Notes under the pieces: model-generated
The model's input: the letters and a program-made list of their open reading frames with translations, nothing else
Database searches by the model: none
Told to the model about the DNA's origin: nothing
Program-made: the position numbers and the translations under genes
Shown: positions 29,239 through 41,100 of the stretch, one piece after another
Position numbering within the stretch: the stretch's first letter is position 1
Layout: the number at the start of each line of letters is the position of its first letter
Assembly: GCA_947623455.1 (NCBI GenBank)
Contig: OX392529.1
Location: 4,030,001 to 4,094,000, forward strand
Source of the DNA: Mimachlamys varia
Lineage: Eukaryota; Mollusca; Bivalvia; Pectinida; Pectinidae
DNA: 64,000 nt
Direction: 5' to 3'

Positions 29239-30843
29239 ACTGTCGACTACCAGTATTTTGGAATTTTCTCGGTCAATGATATGATTTTGCTGCATTGAAT
29301 AATCTGTGAGTGCCGATTTATTGCCCGGAGACTAAGCATGTTTTCTCACTGATATTGTAAATATTTTGCCTGATTGTGATTCTGTGTGTTTCTCGTGTTC
29401 TTTAAGTTGGACCCTATATCTCCTGTAGGTACATATTCATGACGTCACCTTTTGGTGTTTTATCCTTACGATGGACTAGGGTATTTTGGAGTCTTGTGGG
29501 GTTTATGGCTGTAGTAATCCCCTGACCACGGTAAATCCTGAATGGTTTCTGACAGGCCTTTGATATAAGGAATAGCTCCCTGTTTTGAGAATCAGCCAAG
29601 ACCAATGGAGTTGAGAAACTCGACTCTAAAAATGTAAATGATGTACGACAATGGACAAAAGACAATCGCAATATGTTACCAGAGACAAAATTTAATAACA
29701 ACCATTACCAGGGTAAGTGTTATTTCTCATAATTTATTCATCATATTTACAGATACTATTCCTATATATACACAGAACAATTTGCTTCAGTACTTTCTCT
29801 TTCATATCCATACACACAAAATATTCCCTCCTCACACAATCAAATAACATACCCCAATAACAACAGCATATCTCTATCTCCCCCCTCAAACATATGACTT
29901 CGAAACTTATTACAATTAAATACAATATTATTAATATTTTCATCTTGTTGAAATAATGTGAATTGTTAAACATTGTATCATGATTTTATTTCAAAACTGA
30001 CATTACAATGAAATAGAAAAGGCCATTTAAGTTAACTTCATTACAACACAATTCATTTAACATTACCAACTGTCAACAGGTGTAAGTTACAGGTAACAAT
30101 TCATAAGAATGCAGTTTCAGTGTTATACATATGTTGGAAGAGTTATCTCCCTTGTAAAGTTATCGCCCCTAATTTGGTTTTATCTAATGGGTCTTTTTGT
30201 AAAGGAATAAATATCCCAGTGACATAGCATACACTCTGTGGGCCCCATCTGTGGGAAGCTGACAGTTTCACTGCCTTGAGTTTCGAAATATTATAAGACT
30301 CTTTTATGACCAAAGGTGTAAGATAGGGAAATTCCAACCGAGGGGTTTTCAAATTTGGTAAAACCCAAGACTTTGCTGAGTTAATCCTTAAATAGTTATT
30401 TCAGGATTAACTTTTTCATGAAAGAGTATTTTTGTCTCAAATCAACCACCTGAATAAGCCCAAAAACCATAAAAATACGTTTTGACTGGTTACCATTTTG
30501 AAAATTTCAACTTTTACTCTTAGAGTATTTTTGACAAAAATGGATCAAACAAGGAGATTAAGCATATCCCATATTTGCAAACAAAGTTTGCGCAAAATAA
30601 TTAATCTCACTTTTCTAATGTTTATGGTTAAAAATTTTTAAAGGTTTTTATTTCATCACATTGTTGTTTTCTCTTTTCGGCATCAGAGTTTACCGTATTC
30701 TTGAAATCATGTCATTGTTGAGCCATTGTGAGGTCACGTTGTGTGATATGCTATGTAACATGGATTTTTCTTACATACACCAATGTAGCTTTCTTCCATT
30801 GGCAAACTTTATCCAACATGGCGATATGCGAGAGAAAACATAG
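29239..30843. other. Intergenic, no gene recognised
   Basis: AT-rich sequence with short open frames lacking any recognisable family. I find no RNA gene or transposon signature. Confidence 0.45.
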
Positions 30844-31592
30844 CTCTTTAGGGCTCATTTGGACCTCTATCAGCTTATACTGGGCTCATTTGGACCTCCA
30901 TCAGCTTATACAGAGCTCATTTGGATCTCCATCAGCTTATACAGGGCTCATTTGGACCTCTATCAGCTTATACTGGGCTAATTTGGACCTTTATCAGCTT
31001 AAACAGGGCTCATTTGGATCTCCATCAGCTTATACAGGGCTCATTTGGATCTCCATCAGCTTATACAGGGCTCATTTGGACCTCTATCAGCTTATACAGG
31101 GCTCATTTGGACCTCTATCAGCGTATACAGGGCTAATTTGGACCTCTATCAGCTTATACAGGGCTAATTTGGACCTCTATCAGCTTATACAGGGCTCATT
31201 TGGATCTCCATCAGCTTATACAGGGCTCATTTGGCCCCCTTAGCTTATACAGGGCTCATTTGGATCTCCATCAGCTTATACAGGGCTCGTTTGGACCTCT
31301 ATCAGCTTATACAGGACTCATTTGGATCTCCATCAGCTTATACAGGGCTCATTTGGACCTCTATCAGCTTATACAGGGCTAATTTGGACCTTTATCAGCT
31401 TAAACAGGGCTCATTTGGACCTCTATCAGCTTATACAGGGCTAATTAGGACCTCTATCAGCTTATACAGAGCTCATTTGGATCTCCATCAGCTTATACAG
31501 GGCTCATTGGGACCTCTATCAGCTTATACAGGGCTCATTTGGACCTCAATCAGCTTATACAGGGCTAATTTGGACCTCTATCAGCTTATTCA
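30844..31592. repeat. 31-bp minisatellite, about 24 copies
   Basis: Unit AGGGCTCATTTGGACCTCTA plus TCAGCTTATAC. Two variants (GACCTCTATC and GATCTCCATC) alternate. Intergenic, 430 bp beyond the VPS52 stop. Confidence 0.95.
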
Positions 31593-32017
31593 TGTGTTTG
31601 AAATACAATTTATGATTCTACAAAATCCAAAAATCCCAGAGTATAGTGTCTCATAGATACAATGCTAGGAATATTGGCTGGTAATTAAGAGTTACATAAC
31701 TATTAAGGATCAAGTGTTATCAAGTGTTATCAAGTGCTTCGGGCTTTGAGAAGTATTAAGGATTCATAGAATATCCATGCTTCATTGCACTACACAGCTA
31801 CATGTACATATTGACATGACAGTAGAAAATATTGCAACTGTTGATTTAACAGAAAAACCTGTTATATAAAAATATATTAGTGCTTTTTGTTTGATTATCA
31901 TAACCTGGAGTCCTTTAGAATTTCAATTCTTTTGCAAACCTGACATGAGTGTTCTTGATAGTTATGAAACCCAATTTGGCCTAAACTATCTCTTCGAAAT
32001 GACAGGAGTAGTTGTAT
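31593..32017. other. VPS52 3' flank
   Basis: Includes the likely 3' UTR of VPS52 on the minus strand. No AATAAA is evident on that strand close to the stop. Confidence 0.5.
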
Positions 32018-32164
32018 CTAAAAAGTTGGTTTGTACTTCTTCACTTCAACCATGACATGATGGATATTGATGAGTTCATTTCGAATTGCCATATTACGGA
32101 ACGGTCCTTGTGATAATACTTTCTGAAAGCGATGATAGTACTGGATCAGCTGAGTAAGGGCCCC
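32018..32164 (-). CDS. VPS52: VPS52 exon 19 (terminal)
   Basis: 147 nt, 48 residues plus TAG, starting GALTQLIQYYHRF and ending VEVKKYKPTF. The acceptor TTGTAG is followed by GGGG. The acceptor region is the seed of the 42-bp repeat just upstream. Confidence 0.93.
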   Translation of the reverse strand, partial: GALTQLIQYYHRFQKVLSQGPFRNMAIRNELINIHHVMVEVKKYKPTF

Positions 32165-35100
32165 CTACAACACAAAGAAACACATTTTAGTCCTAGACTA
32201 GGGCCCCCTACAACACAAAAAATACATTTTAGTCCCAGACTAGGGCCCCCTACAACACAAAAAATACATTATAATAATGTAATGTGGAAAAAGAGGATTA
32301 TGCAGCATAAGCAACAACTTTGACCTTGACCCTTAAATGGATACCTGTAATATCTGTTTAATATTACCCTGCCACCCACCTATAATATACCTCTGTAATG
32401 TAATTCTGCCACCACCTGTTATATCTATGCAATATAACACTGCCACCCACCTGTAATATCTGTGTAATATAACACTGCCACCACCTGTAATATCTATGCA
32501 ATATAACACTGCCACCACCTGTTATATCTATGCAATATAACACTGCCACCACCTGAAATATCTATGCAATATAACACTGCAACCCACCTGTAATATCTGT
32601 GTTCCGTTTTTGAAGTTTGTAAATGCTCTCATTACATCTCCGTTGATCACCTCCAGTGCACGTTTCCAGTCATTGTTGAAGCCTCTAACTATCTGCTGTA
32701 TCCTTCCTGTAAAACAAAGTATGACACTACTACAACCTCTTTATTTCTGACGCTAAGATATTCACAAGCTACCAATATATATACCCTACCATCAGGACTT
32801 TACAAAGGAAAATTAATACCTTGGGTAGGATTAAAACTGATCTTCTGGTGACACAATTGTCCCTGGAGAGGTTAATAATCCTGTCAACCAGACACTGAGA
32901 GGTTGATAACCCTGGTAATGAGGCCCTGAGAGGTTGGTAACCCTGGTAACCAGGCACTGAGAGGTTGATAACCTTAGTAATGAGGCCCTGCGAGGTTGGT
33001 TAACCTGGTAACCAGGCACTGAGAGGTTGATAACCTTAGTAATGAGGCCCTAAGAGATTGGTTAACCTGGTAACCAGGCACTGAGAGGTTGGTAACCCTG
33101 GTAACCAGGCACTGAGAGGTTGATAACCTTAGTAATGAGGCCCTGAGGGGTTGGTAACCCTTGTAACCAGGCACTGAGAGGTTAATAACCCTGTCAACCA
33201 GGCACTGAGAGGTTGATAACACTGTCAACCAGGCAATGAGAGGTTGATTACCCTGGTAAGAGGTTGGTAACCAGGCACTGCGAGGTTGATAACCCGGGTA
33301 ACCAGGCACTGAGAGGTTGATAACCCTGGTAATGAGGCCCTAAGGCATTTGGTAACCCTGGTAACCAGGCACTGAGAGGTTGATTACCCTGGTAATAAGG
33401 CCCTAAGGTGTTGGTAACCCTGGTAACCAGGCACCGAGAGGTTGATAACTCTGATAACCAGGCACTGAGATGTTACTTACTCTCCTCATGTTTGAGACTG
33501 TCAGTTTGGCCACGCTCCAGCATCACCTCACAGTCCTTCACGAAGCTAATGAGACCCCCAAAGTGTGGGGAAAGTACCTCCTCAATAAACTCTGTTGTCC
33601 GTGCTGTTAGCAACTCCTTAAAACTCTCAGATTCCTTGGAATCTTCTGTTGTTCTCTCCTGAAAAAATGGGTTTATGTTTCTGCTATATCTATAAGTATT
33701 TAATTTTACAAATATATTTCATAAAATAGAGCAATTATAGTTCTGCTTGGTAGTAAACATTAATTAATAAACTAACAATTATAGAATGTACTGACCTTCA
33801 CCTACAATCATGTTAGCTATAATAACATGACGACCTTCACCTACAATATAGGTTCCTAGCATCATGTTAGCTATATACCCCCAGCATTACGACCTTGACT
33901 TACCATAACAACCCACAGCATTACGACATTGACTTACCATAATAACCTCCTACATTATGACCTTGACTTACCATAATAACCCCAACATTACGACCTTGAC
34001 TTACCATAATAACCTCCTACATTTGACCTTGACTTACCATAATAACCCCAACATTACGACCTTGACTTACCATAATAACCCCAACATTACGACCTTGACT
34101 TACCATAATAACCTCCTACATTTGACCTTGACTTACCATAATAACCCCAACATTAAGACCTTGACTTACCATAATAACCCCCAACATCATATCATAGTTG
34201 TTAATGAGGAAGATCAGTTGTTCTTTGCGGTGGGGAAACTCAGCAGCCATCTTAAGAATGAAATTTTCCACCTCAGTCTGAAGCTGCTCAAGGATGCGGT
34301 TGACTCGCTCATTGGCAAATGATTGGTTAATCCCAACTATTGCTGCTGAGAACTCGGCATAACGTCGTGTGATCTACAAAGTCAACAACACTGGTTAACA
34401 CAACTCCTGACACTCTCTGCTCAACACAACTCCTGACACTCTCTGCTCACACTCCAAACCTTATAGCTGCATCTGACACTCACTACTCATACTCCAAACC
34501 TTATAGCTGCATCTGACACTCACTGCTCACACTCCAAACCTTATAGCTGGGTCTGACACTCACTGCTCACACTCCAAACCTTATAGCTGGGTCTGACACT
34601 CACTGCTCACACTTCAAACCTTATAGCTGCATCTGACACTCACTACTCATACTCCAAACCTTATAGCTGTGTCTGACACTCACTACTCATACTCCAAACC
34701 TTATAGCTGTGTCTGACACTCACTACTCATACTCCAAACCTTATAGCTGCATCTGACACTCACTGCTCACACTCCAAACCTTATAGCTGCATCTGACACT
34801 CACTGCTCACACTCCAAACCTTATAGCTGTGTCTGACACTCACTGCTCACACTCCAAACCTTATAGCTATGTCTGACACTCACTTCTCACACTCCAAACC
34901 TTATAGCTGTGTCTGACACTCACTTCTCACACTCCAAACCTTATAGCTGTGTCTGACACTCACTTCTCACACTCCAAACCTTATAGCTGTGTCTGACACT
35001 CACTACTCATACTCCAAACCTTATAGCTGCATCTGACACTCACTACTCATACTCCAAACCTTATAGCTGTGTCTGACACTCACTTCTCACACTCCAAACC

Positions 35101-38100
35101 TTATAGCTGTGTCTGACACTCACTGCTCACACTCCAAACCTTATAGCTGCATCTGACACTCACTACTCATACTCCAAACCTTATAGCTGCATCTGACACT
35201 CACTGCTCACACTCCAAACCTTATAGCTGTGTCTGACACTCACTGCTCACACTCCAAATCTTATAGCTGTGTCTGACACTCACTGCTCACCCTCCAAACC
35301 TTATAGCTGTGTCTGACACTCACTGCTCACACTCCAAACCTTATAGCTACATATGACACTCACTGCTCACCCTCCAAACCTTGTAGCCCCATGTCACAGT
35401 CGTTTACAGGACTGAAATACACGTATGACAAAAGGCCTGACTTAAACATATCAGTGTGACCAACTTACAAAGTGTGGCCGGTTGTCAATACGACCAACTT
35501 ATATAGTGTGGCCGGTTGTCAATATGGCCAACTTACATAGTGTGGCCGGTTGTCAATATGGCCGACTTACATAGTGTGGCCGGTTGTCAATACGACCAAC
35601 TTATATAGTGTGGCCGGTTGTCAATACGACCAACTTATATAGTGTGGCCGGTTGTCAATATGGCCGACTTACATAGTGTGGCCGGTTGTCAATATGGCCA
35701 ACTTACATAGTGTGGCCGGTTGTCAATATGGCCAAATTTCTGAGGGTCACAGTCGCGGACGCTCTGTATGTTGAGATCGAGGAGGTACTCAAACCGAGGC
35801 CACATCATTTGTTGTAGTGCCTCCCAATACCTAAACAAAATTTATAAAGTTAAACGGTAAAAAAATAACACATTTCTACCACCAGTTCCAAACACACAGT
35901 CACAGTGGGTGAAGTAACAAAGTTAAATGATGATGTTATCGTTCTACAGTTGATGATGTTATCGTTCTAGCCTACAGTTGATGTTATCGTTCTAGCCTAC
36001 AGTTGATGATGTTATCGTTCTAGCCTACAGTTGATGATGTTATCGTTCTAGCCTACAGTTGATGATGTTATCGTTCTAGCCTACAGTTGATGATGTTATC
36101 GTTCTAGCCTACAGTTGATGATGTTATCGTTCTAGCCTACAGTTGATGATGTTATTGTTCTAGCCTACAGTTGATGATGTTATCGTTCTAGCCTACAGTT
36201 TATGATGTTATTGTTCTAGCCTACAGTTGACGATGTTATCGTTCTAGCCTACAGTTGATGATGTTATCGTTCTAGCCTACAGTTGATGATGTTATTGTTC
36301 TAGCCTACGTTTATGATGTTATCGTTCTAGCCTACAGTTGATGTTATCGTTCTAGCCTACAGTTGATGATGTTATCGTTCTAGCCTACAGTTGATGATGT
36401 TATCATTCTAGCCTACAGTTGATGATGTTATCGTTCTAGCCTACAGTTGATGATGTTATCATTCTAGCCTACAGTTGATGATGTTATCATTCTAGCCTAC
36501 AGTTGATGATGTTATCGTTCTAGCCTACATTTATGATGTTATCGTTCTAGCCTACAGTTTATGATGTTATCGTTCTACAGTTTATGATGTTATCGTTCTA
36601 GCCTACAGTTGATGTTATCGTTCTAGCCTACAGTTGATGATGTTATCGTTCTACAGTTTATGATGTTATCGTTCTAGCCTACAGTTGATGATGTTATCAT
36701 TCTAGCCTACAGATTATGATGTTATCGTTCTACAGTTGATGATGTTATCATTCTAGCCTACAGTTGATGATGTTATCATTCTAGCCTACAGTTGATGATC
36801 TTATTGTTCTAGCCTACAGTTGATGATATTATCGTTCCAGCCTACAGTTGATGATGTTATCGTTCTAGCCTATAGTTGATGATGTAATCATTCTAGCCTA
36901 CAGTTGATGATGTTAACCGATAACTTTATACAGTTGAACTCTAATACTCAATATGGTGGCTACCTGTCCAGAGCTGGTACCGATCTTTTCTGCATGATGG
37001 CGTGGAAACGATAAACAATGTGTATGGAGAGGAAGATGGCGATGGAATCAAAGCAGTCATTGATGTACTCCTCCATCTGTTTCTGTGTAAATAACAACAA
37101 ATGGTAATATTTCAGTCAGGGAGCATGTCGGGTACAAATATTTCAGTCAGGGAGCATGTCGGGTACAAATATTTCAGTCAGGGAGCGTATCGGGTACAAA
37201 TATTTCAGTCAGGGAGCATATCATGTACAAATATTTCAGTCAGGGAGCATATCAGGTACAAATATTTCAGTCAGGGAGTGTATCAGGTACAAATATTTCA
37301 GTCAGGGAGCATATCCGGTACAAATATTTCAGTCAGGGAGCATATCAAGTACAAATTTTTCAGTCAGGGAGCATATTGGGTACAAATATTTCAGTCAGGG
37401 AGCGTATCAGGTACAAATTTTTCAGTCAGGGAGCATATCATGTACAAATTTTTCAGTCAGGGAGCATATCAGGTACAAATATTTCAGTCAGGGAGCATAT
37501 CAGGTACAAATATTTCAGTTAAGGAGCATATTAGGTACAAATATTTCAGTCAGGGAGCATATCAAGTACAAATATTTCAGTCAGGGAGCGTATCAGGTAC
37601 AAATATTTCAGTCAGGGAGCGTATCAGGTACAAATTTTTCAGTCAGGGAGCATATCAGGTACAAATATTTCAGTCAGGGAGCCTATCGGGTACAAATATT
37701 TCAGTCAGGGAGCATATTAGGTACAAATATTTCAGTCAGGGAGCGTATCAGGTACAAATTTTTCAGTCAGGGAGCATATCAGGTACAAATATTTCAGTCA
37801 GGGAGCATATCGGGTACAAATATTTCAGTCAGGGAGCGTATCAGGTACAAATTTTTCAGTCAGGGAGCATATCGGGTACAAAAATTTCAGTCAGGGATAT
37901 TAACATATATTAACACCATTTTAGTGAAATATATAGCAACTATTAGGATATCAAACACACTGCTGGTGTATAAACTACATATGAAATAGTTTTACGATGG
38001 AATTAAAAATAAATCTGCCATACTCATGAAGTATAGGAGAAACCATTGAATACCTTGAGTACAGAGACAGAGCTTACTTAGTGTGAGGGTTTTGTCTATT

Positions 38101-41100
38101 GTAGCATTAAATAGATCTATGGAGACAGAACTTACCAGATAGAGGGTGAGGGTTTTGCCTATTATAGCATTAAATAGATCTATGGAGGCAGAACGTACCA
38201 GATAGAGGGTGAGGGTTTTGCCTATTATAGCATTAAATAGATCTATGGAGGCAGAACGTACCAGATAGAGGGTGAGGGTTTTGCCTATTATAGCATTAAA
38301 TAGATCTATGGAGGCAGAACTTACCAGATAGAGGGTGAGGGTTTTGTCTATTGTAGCATTAAATAGATCTATGGAGGCAGAACTTACCAGATAGAGGGTG
38401 AGGGTTTTGCCTTTCACAACATTAAATAGATCTATGGAGGCAGAACTTACCAGATAGAGGGTGAGGGTTTTGTCTATTGTAGCATTCAATAGATCTATGG
38501 AGGCAGAACTTACCAGATAGAGTGTGAGGGTTTTGCCTATTATAGCATTAAATAGATCTATGGCGGCAGAACTTACCAGATAGAGTATGAGGGTTTTGCC
38601 TTTCACAACATTAAATAGATCTATGGAGGCAGAAATTACCAGATAGAGTGTGAGGGTTTTGCCTTTCACAACATTAAATAGATCTATGGAGGCAGAACTT
38701 ACCAGATAGAGGGTGAGGGTTTTGCCTATTATAGCATTAAATAGATCTATGGCGGCAGAACTTACCAGATAGATGGTGAGGGTTTTGCCTTTCACAACAT
38801 TAAATAGATCTATGGAGGCAGAACTTACCAGATAGAGGGTGAGGGTTTTGCCTATTATAGCATTAAATAGATCTATGGCGGCAGAACTTACCAGATAGAT
38901 GGTGAGGGTTTTGCCTTTCACAACATTAAATAGATCTATGGAGGCAGAACTTACCAGATAGAGGGTGAGGGTTTTGCCTATAATAGCATTCAATAGATCT
39001 ATGGAGGCAGAACTTACCAGATAGAGGGTGAGGGTTTTGCCTATTATAGCATTAAATAGATCTATGGAGGCAGAACTTACCAGATAGAGTGTGAGGGTTT
39101 TGCCTATTATAGCATTAAATAGATCTATGGAGGCAGAACTTACCAGATAGAGTGTGAGGGTTTTGCCTATTATAGCATTAAATAGATCTATGGAGGCAGA
39201 ACTTACCAGATAGAGGGTGAGGGTTTTGCCTATAATAGCATTCAATAGATCTATGGAGGCAGAACTTACCAGATAGAGGGTGAGGGTTTTGCCTATTATA
39301 GCATTAAATAGATCTATGGAGACAGAACTTACCAGATAGAGTGTGAGGGTTTTGTCTATTATAGCAGTAAATAGATCTATGGAGGCAGAACTTACCAGAT
39401 AGAGGGTGAGGGTTTTGCCTTTCACAGCATTAAATAGATCTATGGAGGCAGAACTTACGAGATAGAGGGTGAGGGTTTTGCCTTTCACAACATTAAATAG
39501 ATCTATGGAGGCAGAACTTACCAGATAGAGGGTGAGGGTTTTGCCTATTACAGCATTAAATAGATCTATGGAGGCAGAACTTACCAGATAGAGGGTGAGG
39601 GTTTTGCCTATCACAGCATTAAATAGATCTATGGAGGCAGAACTTACCAGATAGAGGGTGAGGGTTTTGCCTATTATAGCATTAAATAGATCTATGGAGG
39701 CAGAACTTACCAGGTAGAGGGTGAGGGTTTTGCCTATTATAGCATTAAATAGATCTATGGAGGCAGAACTTACCAGATAGAGGGTGAGGGTTTTGCCTAT
39801 TATAGCATTAAATAGATCTATGGAGGCAGAACTTACCAGATAGAGGGTGAGGGTTTTGCCTATTATAGCATTAAATAGATCTATGGAGGCAGAACTTACC
39901 AGATAGATGGTGAGGGTTTTGCCTATCACAGCATTAAATAGATCTATGGAGGCAGAACTTACCAGATAGAGGGTGAGGGTTTTTCCTATCACAGCATTAA
40001 ATAGATCTATGGAGGCAGAACTTACCAGATAGAGTGTGAGGGTTTTGCCTATTATAGCATTAAATAGATCTATGGAGGCAGAGCCTGACGCCATGTAGAA
40101 GTCCACGAGGAACAGGTATTCTCGACAACAGTTGTCCATCAGGGCAAAGTGAATACTACGGAAAAGACTCTCAAAGTTGTACTGTAACAGAAAACATATA
40201 ATTCATAGTAATCTCAACACTTCTCATAGATTAACAGACTGTTTTACTGGTAAATCTCACACAAGTAATCAAGTATTTTATATATAAATAATGCGATTCA
40301 TAGTAATCTCAACACTTCTCATAAAGTAACACTTCTCATAGATTAACAGATTGTTTTACTGGTAAATCTCACACAAGTAATCAAGTATTTTATATATAAA
40401 TAATGCGATTCATAGTAATCTCAACACTTCTCATAAAGTAACACTTCTCATAGATTAACAGACTGTTTTACTGAAAAATCTCACAAGTAATCAAGTATTT
40501 TACAGTTCATTTAATTACCTCATATATGTATTTCAAATAACCTGCTGTCACTTTAGATGATGCTAACTCAGTACCAATTGTGTAAAACATTGTTTAAATC
40601 CACAGTGTTTGAGCAAAAGAAATAAATTCTGCTATATCCAAAGTCATACTAAAATCTGCTGAAGTATTGAAATTATTCCCAACAAATGTTGGCTGTATAA
40701 TAATACAACTGCTTTATACATTGGGTATAATTAATGAGTGCATTATGAGGGTTAAGTTTTACAGTACTTCTGTAAGATTGAACCTGGCCTTACAATGAGT
40801 GGTGGAGAAATAAGAGACATACCACTAGACCCTTCATCACAGCCACAAGTGCATGTATGTGCTGTACATGTGTACAACTGCAGATTATTCCATGCATTTC
40901 TCACATTTATGTTAATCTGCCCCCCCCCCCCCCCTCCGGTCAGACGCAGCAGCCCGCAGGTGCCCCTTTATTTGTATACCTTTTGATCTCTATGGGATAT
41001 ATATGGTTCAAACTTTGAATTCTGCTCTGGAGATTTAAGTTGATGGATGACAGACAATGCCAACACATAAGCTAGGTAAGCTTGGTAAAACGTACCGACT

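Noticed and set aside
30728..31656. Open frames over the 31-bp array
   Set aside because: Repeat artefact; no start context or homology.
34388..35385. CRISPR-like regular direct repeats
   Set aside because: Units are contiguous without spacers, and the window is animal nuclear DNA. The same holds for all arrays here.
37101..37989. Repetitive frames of 270-277 residues
   Set aside because: A 31-bp intronic array, open in three frames; no independent support.
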